From positions 1 to 38,754 of the forward strand of contig DYLV01000004.1 of NCBI GenBank assembly GCA_020721925.1: a DNA stretch of 38,754 nt, in the 5' to 3' direction. The translations under genes and the position numbers were made by a program. This DNA comes from Leptospira biflexa (lineage in GTDB: Bacteria; Spirochaetota; UBA4802; JAGODF01). Below, one piece after another: positions 26,244 to 34,373 of the stretch (position 1 is the first letter of the stretch; each line of letters begins with the position of its first letter). Under the pieces are notes generated by a model. The model was given only the letters and a program-made list of their open reading frames with translations, was not told the DNA's origin and made no database searches.

Positions 26244-26415
26244 ACCAGAACTCTAAGTTCGCTTCATCGCGGTTTTTGTAAAACTGTTCAATCCGCCGGG
26301 CAAGTTTCGCCGGGATATCACCATCAATCCCTTTTTTGCGTATAAGGGATGTTTCAACGCCGCATCGATGTGAAGGACTTTTCGCATGTGCATGAATCGC
26401 TCCTGATCGCTTCTT
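26197..26415 (-). other. Start-less small open frame overlapping the nuclease start
   Basis: An open frame of 72 codons ends at TAA 26199-26197, reading CGVETSLIRKKGIDGDIPAK then LARRIEQFYKNRDEANLEFW and YEIRKCIGVSLRKIA, which looks like real charged helical protein. It has no ATG, GTG or TTG. In another frame ATG 26393 follows AGGAG with six bases spacing and runs 46 codons to TAG 26255-26253. The likeliest reading is one small gene, begun at 26393 and broken by a frameshift; a rare start codon is the alternative. I do not recognise the family. Confidence 0.35.
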
Positions 26416-26509
26416 TCAGGAAACAAAACTGCACTGTTTTTTTCAACTTATTTTATTGATTTTTTTCTTGCGCCATGGATGATTGTTAATTAAAAACGAG
26501 AGGAGAAAT

Positions 26510-26992
26510 ATGGATTACATTCTTGCCCTACTCGGTGCGATTTTCATTCTTGCTGCTTTTATAGGCTGTTTTCTACCGGTGATACCGGGACCACCGCTTG
26601 GTTATGCGGGCCTCATCTGTGCGCATTTCACCCGCTGGGGAAACTATGAAGCAAAAATTCTCATCGGTATCGCCGTGGCGGTGGTGATGGCAGCAATTCT
26701 GGATTATGTGCTTCCTCTATGGGCCACAAAGAAATTCGGCGGGTCGCGGCGTGGAATATGGGGCGCAACACTCGGAATGGTGCTCGGACTCATATTTTTT
26801 CCTCCCTGGGGCATCATTATCGGCCCTTTTGTGGGCGCATTTATCGGAGAGTTTACGGATAAAGAGAACCGCGACAGGGCGCTGAAATCTGCATTCGGGG
26901 CGTTTATTGGAATCATTTTCAGCATGGGGCTCAAGCTTGCAGTGGTGGGGGTCATTGCGTATTACTATGTTAAACAGATATTTTTTTCTTGA
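26510..26992 (+). CDS. DUF456-family membrane protein
   Basis: DUF456 proteins are small inner-membrane proteins of unknown role. ATG 26510 is preceded by GAGAGGAGAAAT, a strong ribosome site, and gives 160 residues; an earlier in-frame start at 26483 has none. The sequence is nearly all membrane helix, with conserved family segments LPVIPGPPLGYAGLICAHFT, LWATKKFGGSRRGIWGATLG, FFPPWGIIIGPFVGAFIGEF and ALKSAFGAFIGIIFSMGLKL. Glycine-rich helices suggest a tightly packed or oligomeric structure. The MFS gene follows 53 bases on, in the same direction, but with no evident shared pathway. Confidence 0.86.
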   Translation: MDYILALLGAIFILAAFIGCFLPVIPGPPLGYAGLICAHFTRWGNYEAKILIGIAVAVVMAAILDYVLPLWATKKFGGSRRGIWGATLGMVLGLIFFPPWGIIIGPFVGAFIGEFTDKENRDRALKSAFGAFIGIIFSMGLKLAVVGVIAYYYVKQIFFS

Positions 26993-27045
26993 TGAAGATA
27001 TTTGAAATATCCTTGCCTTTTATCCGTGGCCGCTACGCTTGAGGC

Positions 27046-28206
27046 ATGAAAAAATTTCCGCCGATCTATTATCTTACGGCGCTGGGAAACCTTTTGTTTT
27101 TCCTGGCCAATTCTTTCTTTATACTCTTCCCTTTATACCTGAAAGATCTTGGTGCACGCGAATCCTACATCGGGCTGATGAACAGCATCGACAAGGTGCT
27201 TGTTATCTTTGGTTCTATATACATAGGGACCATCTTACACCGATTCGACCGCATACGGTTTCTGCGCCTCGGATACATGGTGCTTTTTGCGTCATTTTGC
27301 ATGTACCTTTTTATTTACTCAATATCACCTCTTGTACCGCTTGTACGCATACTTCATGGGGCAGGCTTTGCCATCGCAATGATACTGGGAACCACCATCG
27401 TATTTGAAAGCGTCCCGCCCGATCGTGCGACGGAAGCCATTGGATTGTATGGCGTGACAGGAGCAATTTCAAACGCCATAAGCCCATTTTTAGGTGAGAT
27501 TCTTTTGTCGAAAGGAGTATCGCACCATTCCATTTACGTCATTGCAGTGATTCTCATGGCGCTGGCGCTTTCCCTCACGTTTCTCATGTCGTATCTCCAT
27601 CCTTCGCTGCGGGATGAAAATGATGTGCGTCTCGAGGGGACTTTTCGCCTTTTTAATACCGCTCAGTATCGGCTCTATGCGCTCGCCTCGTTTATTTTCG
27701 GTGGAGGATTTGGCATCATTATTACGTTTCTGCCGAATTTCGTGCGTACGACTACCGAATTAAATTTTTCCACATTTTTTGTTGTATACATTTCAGTGCT
27801 TGTTCTGATCCGATTTACCGCACTTCGCTCCATGGAGCATGCCAATAAAAAAAGCCTTATTGCGGCAATATTTATTGTAGGCTTTATAATGAATATTGCC
27901 GTACATTGGTTGCATTCGCTGTTTATGCTTGTTGTGGTGGGTATACTGTATGGTATTACGCATGGGGTACTGTATCCCGTGCTCAACGCTCATTTGGTGA
28001 ATCTTGTGGCAAACGGCGATAGAGGAAAATCAAACGCAGTGTTTACCGCTCTTTTCAATGGCGGCATGATGGTATTTGCGTTTCTGGGCGGCATAATTAT
28101 CGATCATACATTGTCGTATGCAGCTGCGTATAATTTTTCAGCCGTTTGTTTTGTTGCGATGGCTGTGCTGGTTGCGATAGCTGGTGATGGAAAAAATAAT
28201 ACCTGA
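27046..28206 (+). CDS. Major facilitator superfamily transporter
   Basis: This is an inner-membrane secondary transporter of 386 residues with about twelve helices in two halves joined by a polar loop near 183-203. It starts MKKFPPIYYLTALGNLLFFL, and the first cytoplasmic loop (KDLGARESYIGLMNSID) is of MFS form. Helix four/five reads RILHGAGFAIAMILGTTIVF with the usual glycine-rich helix, followed by PPDRATEAIGLYGVTGAISN, a motif-C-like segment seen in drug-exporter-like MFS proteins. Only a weak GAGG lies before the ATG. Substrate unknown; drug or metabolite export is the most common role for such sequences. Confidence 0.86.
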   Translation: MKKFPPIYYLTALGNLLFFLANSFFILFPLYLKDLGARESYIGLMNSIDKVLVIFGSIYIGTILHRFDRIRFLRLGYMVLFASFCMYLFIYSISPLVPLVRILHGAGFAIAMILGTTIVFESVPPDRATEAIGLYGVTGAISNAISPFLGEILLSKGVSHHSIYVIAVILMALALSLTFLMSYLHPSLRDENDVRLEGTFRLFNTAQYRLYALASFIFGGGFGIIITFLPNFVRTTTELNFSTFFVVYISVLVLIRFTALRSMEHANKKSLIAAIFIVGFIMNIAVHWLHSLFMLVVVGILYGITHGVLYPVLNAHLVNLVANGDRGKSNAVFTALFNGGMMVFAFLGGIIIDHTLSYAAAYNFSAVCFVAMAVLVAIAGDGKNNT

Positions 28207-28344
28207 TATTCCTGCGCAATGAATATCAAAATTCTTGACAATCTCCCGGTGTGATCGCCTTCATGCCATACAACGATGAATATTGAAACACGAAGATATT
28301 TTTATCCCGAATTGCCGTATTAAAATGATAATGACATATCGTAT

Positions 28345-29103
28345 ATGAATTATCCCATCATCCAGGTGTATGAAATTCAGGATCCGCGAGAAGCCGAGGA
28401 GATAATTGCGCTGGGCGTGGATCATGTCGGCAGTGTAATCCTCTCTGATGTGGAGTGGCAGATTCCCGCTATTCGAGAAGTGGTGAAAATCGTACAGGCA
28501 GGAGGTGCCAAAAGCAGCATCATTTCACTTTTTAATGATCCCGATTCCGTATTTCGCGTGCTTGATTATTACATGCCAGACATCATGCACTTTTGCGAAT
28601 TTCTCGTAGCCGACGAAACGGGAAAAGAAACGAGAGAGAGACTGATGCAACTTCAATTTGAAATCCGGCGTCGCTATCCTGCTGTTTCAATTATGCGTTC
28701 GATACCAGTTCCCGAATCCGGTGCACAAAACGATTTTTCTTTCCTCGAACTCGCGGCGGAATTTGAAAGCCTGTCGGATTTCTTTTTAACAGATACTTTC
28801 CTGAGCGCACACGAAAGCGCTTCACGTTGGCAACCGGTGGCCGGTTTTGTCGGGATAACGGGCAGGACATGCGACTGGAATATGGCACGGAAGCTGGTGC
28901 AGGAAAGCTATTTACCGGTTATTCTTGCCGGCGGTCTTTCACCGGAAAATGTACGAGAAGCCATTGAAACAGTTCGCCCCTATGGGGTGGATACCTGTAC
29001 CGCGACAAATGCCCGCGATAGTGACGGAAAACCGATTCGATTTAAAAAGGATTTGATTAGGGTTAAGGCATTTATTCACGAAGCGTGCGCTAAATTACAG
29101 TAA
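28345..29103 (+). CDS. TrpF-like (phosphoribosylanthranilate isomerase family) TIM-barrel protein lacking the catalytic cysteine
   Basis: The fold matches PRA isomerase: QDPREAEEIIALGVDHVGSV at the start, TDTFL (D150), GITGRTCDW (170-178), LAGGLSPENVREAIETVRPY (194-213, phosphate loop) and GVDTCTATN where TrpF usually has GVDvSSGvE. The opening strand, normally (V)KICGIT, reads IQVYEIQ, so the catalytic cysteine is Y9 and the following glycine is E10; the general-acid aspartate (D150) appears kept. At 252 residues it is somewhat longer than TrpF (about 200-230). No other trp gene is near. It is probably a paralogue that binds a related phosphosugar but does not isomerise by the usual mechanism. 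A different ligand is inference. Confidence 0.72.
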   Translation: MNYPIIQVYEIQDPREAEEIIALGVDHVGSVILSDVEWQIPAIREVVKIVQAGGAKSSIISLFNDPDSVFRVLDYYMPDIMHFCEFLVADETGKETRERLMQLQFEIRRRYPAVSIMRSIPVPESGAQNDFSFLELAAEFESLSDFFLTDTFLSAHESASRWQPVAGFVGITGRTCDWNMARKLVQESYLPVILAGGLSPENVREAIETVRPYGVDTCTATNARDSDGKPIRFKKDLIRVKAFIHEACAKLQ

Positions 29104-29127
29104 AAAAATTAAAAAATTCTTGAAAAA

Positions 29128-29153
29128 TTAGCACTCGCCAGCTCTGTGGCTAA
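29128..29153. promoter_or_regulatory. CIRCE-like half-site upstream of the zinc-ribbon gene
   Basis: TTAGCACTC (29128-29136) is an exact match to the left arm of the HrcA-binding CIRCE operator. After eight bases comes TGTGGCTAA (29145-29153), which matches the right arm GAGTGCTAA at only five of nine positions. It could be a weak or decayed HrcA site or chance. The operator would lie about 80 bases upstream of the zinc-ribbon ATG. Confidence 0.25.
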
Positions 29154-29176
29154 ATCATGTGCGATGGTATTATTGC

Positions 29177-29205
29177 TTCACCGGGTTGTTAGTCTCCGGT
29201 ACATT
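29177..29205 (+). promoter_or_regulatory. Possible promoter of the zinc-ribbon gene
   Basis: TTCACC (29177-29182) and TACATT (29200-29205) are spaced 17 bases and would start transcription near 29212, about 20 bases before ATG 29232. Both hexamers deviate from consensus. A perfect TTGACA at 29209-29214 is too close to the ATG to serve this gene. Confidence 0.3.
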
Positions 29206-29231
29206 ATATTGACAGCACTTTGGAGGTCAGT

Positions 29232-29507
29232 ATGCCGACTTATGATTATGTATGCGATACCTGTGGACTCCGCTTTGAAGCCTTTCAATCAATTAGCGAA
29301 GAACCTCTAAAAAGTTGCGTCAATTGCGGAGGGGCAGTGCGCAGGCTGATTGGAAGTGGTGCCGGTATTATTTTTAAGGGTTCAGGCTTTTACGTCACCG
29401 ATTATAAAAACGGGAGCGGCAGGGGGAAAACGGCCTCGCCCCGCGAAGGCGATTCATCGTCTTGCGCATCATGTGGTACATCGGGTTCATGCGCGGGGGG
29501 AGAATAA
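29232..29507 (+). CDS. FmdB-family zinc-ribbon protein
   Basis: Small regulatory-type zinc ribbons of this family bind one zinc by two CxxC knuckles. From ATG 29232 (TGGAGGTCAGT just upstream) the protein has 91 residues: [20 protein letters not shown] with C8 and C11, then C29 and C32 in [14 protein letters not shown], a glycine-rich middle ([20 protein letters not shown], the family's conserved KGSGFY.TD) and a tail with four more cysteines ([12 protein letters not shown]). The tail might bind a second metal, which is inference. It converges with the 647-residue orphan gene 59 bases away. Confidence 0.9.
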   Translation: MPTYDYVCDTCGLRFEAFQSISEEPLKSCVNCGGAVRRLIGSGAGIIFKGSGFYVTDYKNGSGRGKTASPREGDSSSCASCGTSGSCAGGE

Positions 29508-29566
29508 AGTTTCGGTTGGGCGTGGATACCGCGCAGTATTGCATTGGCAACCAGAGAAGGATGAAG

Positions 29567-31510
29567 TTATAATTCCTTTTTGAACACCTGAGACCTTTTT
29601 TGCCGGTAAATCGTGAGAAGATATTTCTCAATTGTTAAAATCGATTTTATTGAAAGCACATCATCCTTGATTTTATAGCCAGAGAGAGAGTCGCTGAATG
29701 CGCGAATTTCCTCCGGTGTACGGCACACTTCTGGCGGTATCATTAGATACTCAACGTCGGGAAGGAGAACCTTTTTGCTGCGCTTCGGATAGAGCAGTTC
29801 ACGGGCATTATATATCGGAACCACTACTTTTAGTTCATTTTCTCTGAGTTCCTGAATTGTTCTGTCAATTTCGGCATTATTGCTGTCGGAAAGCGTGATG
29901 TAATCTGAGAGCGGAATGAGTGGATCATTTCTTTCAGAGATTTTATCGTAGAGGCGTCGGGTCTCCGGGGACAATTCCCTCCCGCTCTGAACGGCAACCC
30001 TTTTGGATGCATTTGCCCCTTCTTTCCCGGCTGTGAAAATCGATTTAAAAAAATTAAGAATTCTACGCAAAAGAGAAGTTTTATTTTGCACTGTTTTCTC
30101 GATTTTTTTCAACTCTTTTTTCGCGAACTGCTGAACTTTTTTCCCTTCATAATCTGACACGATTTTTCGTAATTGCTCCAGTGTCTCCGGAAGTGCATTG
30201 AGGACTTTCTGCGCTGTGCTTGCACTCGCGAGCATCTGCCCGGCTGCCTTTACGTAGAGATCAAAACGATTTTCCAGCGACGATCTTTCCTGATACGCCA
30301 TGAGATTAAGTTTTGCGGGATTGTACAATATCCGATCCGCCATTTCTGAAATTGTGGCGTAAAAACGCATCCCATCGATAAGATAGATATCGTCCTCTTC
30401 AGCAAGCGCAATAATTCGATTGTTGATGAGGTTTTCCTCTGTCATCCATTTTTCAAAGAGTTCATCGGTCAATTCCGGAAGCGCAAAGAGCACTTCCGTT
30501 TTTTTTACAATTGCGTTTTCACGGGTGAGTTTGGCAATATCGCCGCCGAGGGTGAGCGTGGGATCCAGGATTGTATCGACTTTAAGCAGACAGCTCCTGA
30601 GCGATTTGAAATTTTTCACTTCGATAAGATCGCCGTCTGAGAGAGTGGTGTTGAGATCGTCGAGTAGAACGTGAAGAATGTATTCGAGTTTTTTGTCTCG
30701 ATAATCTCCTGTGTCAGCAGAGAGAATGCCGTATTTTTTCAATCGCCGCATCATCAGATCTTCGTATGCGGAAATTATCTCCTGCAATTTTTTAAAGTTT
30801 AGCGATGATTTTACCTTTTCGTAGTTATTTGCGTGAAAGCAGTAGTCTTCGGCATATTCAATTCTGTTTTTATCCTGGCGGTAGCTCTTAAATGTGAATA
30901 CAGATTTTCCCAGTTCCAGTTTTATGATTGTTGAAAGTGCATTTTTATTATTTGCCTTTTTTAATACTTTTGAGAGATTGATGATTCGATATTTTGAAAT
31001 GAACGACAAAAGATTTTCGAGCGATCTTTTCTCTCTCACCTTCCGCAGAGTCTCGAATGCGCTTTCAGAAAGCATAACGGTGTATTCGATAGTTTCTTTG
31101 ACATCGAGTTTCTTTGTTTCCCCATCGACGTTGAAATCGAAGGTGGTGATGGTTTTTACCGTTTCCGGATAGTTTCGAGTGAGATGTTCAAGAAGGTACT
31201 CGATATTTCTGTTTCGCGCAGTGGTAAAGGGTATCCTGATGTTGCGGGAATTTTGGAGATGCTCCAGTGTGACAAGCGGGCCTTCCCCCTCTGGAAGCGA
31301 CTGGCTTTGAAGCAGGTATATTTCTGAAAGAACATCAATAATATTCGGTTCCTTTTTTGATTTCTCATCAAGGAAATTGAATTCAAGCGTCCCCTGTGTT
31401 GAATAATCAGAGCTCATGGCATTGAGGTAGGTTTTTCCCTCGCCTGCAGTGTAGGCTGGCAGCTGTTTTGTGTTTTGATTAATAAAAAAATAATATTGTA
31501 TGTCAATCAT
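29567..31510 (-). CDS. Large hypothetical protein, 647 residues
   Basis: I do not recognise the family. The protein is soluble-looking, with no signal peptide or clear membrane helix. It is charged, rich in L, K and E, and its middle is mostly helical. Residues about 470-520 form a strongly basic stretch (KKELKKIEKTVQNKTSLLRR then ILNFFKSIFTAGKEGANASKR) that could be an amphipathic membrane- or nucleic-acid-binding segment. The end has short beta-like elements (ELKVVVPIYNARELLYPKRS). No ribosome site is visible before ATG 31510; an in-frame ATG (MSSDYSTQGTLEFNFL) lies 31 codons later and could be the true start. It converges with the zinc-ribbon gene. The 144-base gap to hisS carries a hairpin. 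Confidence 0.78.
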   Translation of the reverse strand: MIDIQYYFFINQNTKQLPAYTAGEGKTYLNAMSSDYSTQGTLEFNFLDEKSKKEPNIIDVLSEIYLLQSQSLPEGEGPLVTLEHLQNSRNIRIPFTTARNRNIEYLLEHLTRNYPETVKTITTFDFNVDGETKKLDVKETIEYTVMLSESAFETLRKVREKRSLENLLSFISKYRIINLSKVLKKANNKNALSTIIKLELGKSVFTFKSYRQDKNRIEYAEDYCFHANNYEKVKSSLNFKKLQEIISAYEDLMMRRLKKYGILSADTGDYRDKKLEYILHVLLDDLNTTLSDGDLIEVKNFKSLRSCLLKVDTILDPTLTLGGDIAKLTRENAIVKKTEVLFALPELTDELFEKWMTEENLINNRIIALAEEDDIYLIDGMRFYATISEMADRILYNPAKLNLMAYQERSSLENRFDLYVKAAGQMLASASTAQKVLNALPETLEQLRKIVSDYEGKKVQQFAKKELKKIEKTVQNKTSLLRRILNFFKSIFTAGKEGANASKRVAVQSGRELSPETRRLYDKISERNDPLIPLSDYITLSDSNNAEIDRTIQELRENELKVVVPIYNARELLYPKRSKKVLLPDVEYLMIPPEVCRTPEEIRAFSDSLSGYKIKDDVLSIKSILTIEKYLLTIYRQKRSQVFKKEL

Positions 31511-31599
31511 TTTTTAGTAGTGTAAACATGAACAATAAAAGATTATGATGATCAAAAATAGTGTTCTCGCATGAAGCCGCGTCATGTAATCGATTTTTA

Positions 31600-31624
31600 C
31601 TCTTTGGATTTTTCATACAAAGAG
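31600..31624. repeat. 7-bp inverted repeat in the hisS 3' flank
   Basis: CTCTTTG (31600-31606) and CAAAGAG (31618-31624) are perfect reverse complements with an 11-base loop. The hairpin lies about 30 bases after the hisS stop on the minus strand. It is not followed by a convincing T run (TAAAAATCG), so it is a possible but weak terminator. Confidence 0.35.
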
Positions 31625-31654
31625 GCATCGGTATGAGCCGTGTTGTCGATTAAC

Positions 31655-32917
31655 TCACTTTAATCGAAGAGCGGATAATTCCTGTGCAACGTATGCGATA
31701 AGATTCTCCCGTGCGACCGATTGCTGATTACCGGTAATCATGTTTTTAATCGAATATTGATTTTGTGAAATCTCATCCTTGCCGATGATGATCACCAAAC
31801 GAGCGTTTTCCCGGTCGGCCTTCTTGAATTGCGATTTGAATCCTTTCGCTTCGGCTTCCATGTCGGCGGATATGCCACTGGCGCGAAGTGCCATCGCCGT
31901 CTTTCGCGCTTCATGGAAGGCATTATCGCCGGAATGGACAATGTATACATCGAGTGCGGGGGAATTGATCTTGTTTGTTTCAAGGAGAATAAGAATTCGT
32001 TCAATTCCCGCCGCAAATCCGACTGCAGGGGTCGGTTTGCCGCCGAACATTTCAACCAGTGTGTCGTAGCGCCCCCCCGCGGCAAATGCGTTCTGTCCTG
32101 TTGATCCAGATACGAATTCGAACGTTGTACGCGTGTAGTAATCAAGGCCACGCACAAGGAGGGGATCTTCCATGAAAGAAATACCGCCTTCAGCAAGCAG
32201 GCTTTTCAATTTTGCATGGTGTTGTGCGCATGAATCACAGAGATAGCCGGCAATGACAGGGGCTTCAGTTTTCAGCTGTCCGCAGGCGTCTACCTTGCAA
32301 TCAAGAAGGCGAAGAGGGTTTTTTTCAAGCCTGCGGCTGCAGTCCGAGCAGAGCTGTGATTTTTTTGATGCGTAGTAACTCTTTAGGTCCTTTATGAAAG
32401 CGGGGCGACAGGCGGGGCATCCGATTGAATTGATAAGCAATGTGTAGTCTCTCAGTCCGATCTTATGGGCAATGAGGTTCATTGATGCGATTGCTTCAAA
32501 ATCGGCATAGGGGTGCGCGCTTCCGAAAATTTCAGCACCAAATTGGTTAAACTGCCTCAGGCGTCCTTTCTGCGGCCGTTCGGCTCGAAACATGGGGCCC
32601 ATATAGAAGAGCTTGCAGGATGAAAGACGATTATAATCACCATTTTCCACGTAGGCGCGCACCACAGATGCAGTGCCTTCGGGGCGAAGCGCGAGGCTGC
32701 GTCCGCCGCGGTCTTCAAAGGTAAACATTTCTTTCGACACAATATCAGTTTCATCGCCAATGCCTCGGGCGAATACTTCGGTAAATTCCATCACCGGAAT
32801 GATAATTTCGCGGATATTAAACAAACGAAACACGTCCCGCGCGGTGCGTATCACATGGTTCCATCGTTCAATTCTATCAGGGAAAATATCTTCAATTCCA
32901 GGCGGTTTCGCTATCAT
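31655..32917 (-). CDS. hisS: Histidyl-tRNA synthetase
   Basis: This enzyme charges tRNA-His. The start chosen is ATG 32917, six bases after TTGGAG on the minus strand, giving 420 residues, the usual HisRS length; in-frame sequence further upstream is not part of the gene. Class II motif 1 region (REIIIPVMEFTEVFARGIG), motif 2 (LFYMGPMFRAERPQKGRLRQ then FNQFGAEIFG), HisA motif LVRGLDYYTRTTFEF and motif 3 (VGFAAGIERILILLE) are all present, followed by the anticodon-binding domain (DVYIVHSG... to the end). The insertion segment CPACRPAF...CSDC...C.. carries several cysteines that may bind zinc, as in many bacterial HisRS. It is divergent from the aminotransferase gene. Confidence 0.96.
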   Translation of the reverse strand: MIAKPPGIEDIFPDRIERWNHVIRTARDVFRLFNIREIIIPVMEFTEVFARGIGDETDIVSKEMFTFEDRGGRSLALRPEGTASVVRAYVENGDYNRLSSCKLFYMGPMFRAERPQKGRLRQFNQFGAEIFGSAHPYADFEAIASMNLIAHKIGLRDYTLLINSIGCPACRPAFIKDLKSYYASKKSQLCSDCSRRLEKNPLRLLDCKVDACGQLKTEAPVIAGYLCDSCAQHHAKLKSLLAEGGISFMEDPLLVRGLDYYTRTTFEFVSGSTGQNAFAAGGRYDTLVEMFGGKPTPAVGFAAGIERILILLETNKINSPALDVYIVHSGDNAFHEARKTAMALRASGISADMEAEAKGFKSQFKKADRENARLVIIIGKDEISQNQYSIKNMITGNQQSVARENLIAYVAQELSALRLK

Positions 32918-33142
32918 CAAAAACTCCAACAGTTCTTTTATGTTCGGCACAGTATTGAATGCCACCATTGGAAAAAGTGAGATAATAATCAAGACATTAT
33001 TAATTCCTGTAATATCTCGTGCGCAATGTGAAGCGCGATGAAAAAATACTGGAATCTGCAGAAAAATAATACACTTTTTAGATTGACAGATAAATAGAAG
33101 CGTAATAATACATCGATACGAAAAAGCCCAAGGGGTGATCTT
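32918..33142. other. Divergent promoter region between hisS and the aminotransferase gene
   Basis: This 225-base gap separates two outward-facing transcription units. The right side holds a good plus-strand promoter (33083-33111) and the ribosome site AGGGGTGAT. The left side has the hisS ribosome site, but only a weak minus-strand promoter candidate. Confidence 0.5.
33083..33111 (+). promoter_or_regulatory. Sigma-70-type promoter of the aminotransferase-kinase cassette
   Basis: TTGACA (33083-33088) and TAATAC (33106-33111) are spaced exactly 17 bases. Transcription should start near 33118, about 25 bases before ATG 33143, which has AAGGGG as ribosome site. Confidence 0.6.
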
Positions 33143-34369
33143 ATGAAAAACAAAAGAGAAGATATCATCAATCTGTATGCAAAGCATGTTTCGCCGGGAA
33201 AAGTTGAGACATATCGAAAATACGACATCACATTCGTGCCTGGCCCACGAGAGGAATGTATTCTCTGCGATATCGACGGACGAAAGTTTATTAACTGTCA
33301 CTGCAACGGCGGCGTCTTCAATCTCGGTCATCGAAATCAAAAGGTAATTCGCGCGGTCATCGGGGCAATGAAGGTGTACGACATCGGCAATCATCATTTA
33401 ATCAGCAAGCCGAAGGCAGAGTGTGCGGCATTGCTTGCATCAATGATGCCGAAGGGATTAAACCAGGTTGTGTTCGGGGTAAGCGGCGGCGAGGCGATAG
33501 ATCTTGCCATAAAATTAGCACGAGGGGTGACCGGTAGAAGTGGAATTATCTCTGCGAAAGGGGGATATCATGGCCATACCGGTTTTGCGCTTGCGACCGG
33601 TGATGCAAAGTTCAAAGATAAATTCGGCTCTATGCCACCGGCTTTTTCACAGGTTGCCTTCGATGATATTGGTGCGATGGAAAAAGCGGTTACCGATGAT
33701 ACTGCCGCTGTTATCCTTGAAACTGTGCCCGCAACGATGGGCATTGTGGTTCCGGAAAAAACATATTTTTCTCGTGTAAAAAAAATATGCGAGGATAGAG
33801 GTGCACTTCTTATTCTTGATGAAGTGCAAACCGGATTTGGGCGTACTGGTAAGATGTGGGGGTTTGAGAATTTCAAGGTGCTGCCGGATATTGTTGTGCT
33901 CGGAAAGGGAATGAGCGGCGGGATATATCCCATCAGCGCAACCGTTTACCACGAACGATATGCTGATTTCTTTCGCAAAGATCCGTTTGTCCATATCTCG
34001 ACATATGGGGGGAGCGAAATTGGCTGTTTTGCGGCGATGGAAACAATAAAAATATCTAAATCGGCAAAGCTGCTTTCGAATGTTCTCAAAATGGGGAATT
34101 ATTTCAAAAAAGAATTCGCGCGGTTGAGTATGCGATATCCGAATCTCGGATTGAAGGTGCGCGGAATCGGCCTGATGATGGGGCTGGAATTCAAAGATGA
34201 AATGACGGCACTTTTTATTCTCAAGCTTCTGTTTGATGAAGGGGTGTATCTGGTATATTCGGGGAATGATCCGAGAGTACTTCAGTTTCTTCCGCCTCTG
34301 ATAATAACGATGCCCGTTGCGAAAAGGATTATTGCTGCTGCCCATACCGCGTTTGCGAAAATGGGGTAA
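33143..34369 (+). CDS. Class III PLP-dependent aminotransferase
   Basis: The enzyme transfers amino groups using pyridoxal phosphate; relatives act on ornithine, acetylornithine, putrescine, beta-alanine or glutamate-1-semialdehyde. It has 408 residues. PLP-binding features are clear: SGGEA (114-118), GYHGHTG (141-147), LDEVQTGFGRTG with D226 (pyridine nitrogen) and the Schiff-base lysine K255 in VLGKGMSGGIYPISA. The fold ends with a substrate-gating segment (VRGIGLMMGLEFKDEMTALF). Substrate motifs are not diagnostic. It is the first gene after its own promoter, and the kinase-like gene begins 4 bases after its stop, so the two are one operon. That partnership is unusual and suggests a phosphorylated or adenylylated amine pathway (inference). 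Confidence 0.9.
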   Translation: MKNKREDIINLYAKHVSPGKVETYRKYDITFVPGPREECILCDIDGRKFINCHCNGGVFNLGHRNQKVIRAVIGAMKVYDIGNHHLISKPKAECAALLASMMPKGLNQVVFGVSGGEAIDLAIKLARGVTGRSGIISAKGGYHGHTGFALATGDAKFKDKFGSMPPAFSQVAFDDIGAMEKAVTDDTAAVILETVPATMGIVVPEKTYFSRVKKICEDRGALLILDEVQTGFGRTGKMWGFENFKVLPDIVVLGKGMSGGIYPISATVYHERYADFFRKDPFVHISTYGGSEIGCFAAMETIKISKSAKLLSNVLKMGNYFKKEFARLSMRYPNLGLKVRGIGLMMGLEFKDEMTALFILKLLFDEGVYLVYSGNDPRVLQFLPPLIITMPVAKRIIAAAHTAFAKMG

Positions 34370-34373
34370 TGAC

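Noticed and set aside
28205..28227. GATATTC...GAATATC hairpin after the MFS gene as a terminator
   Set aside because: It starts within the stop codon, has an AT-rich stem and no T tract.
29209..29214. TTGACA just before the FmdB-type gene as its -35
   Set aside because: It lies 18 bases before the ATG, so the -10 would fall inside the coding sequence.
33000..33397. In-frame N-terminal extension of hisS
   Set aside because: It crosses the aminotransferase gene and its promoter on the other strand; the SD-preceded ATG at 32917 gives the standard HisRS length.
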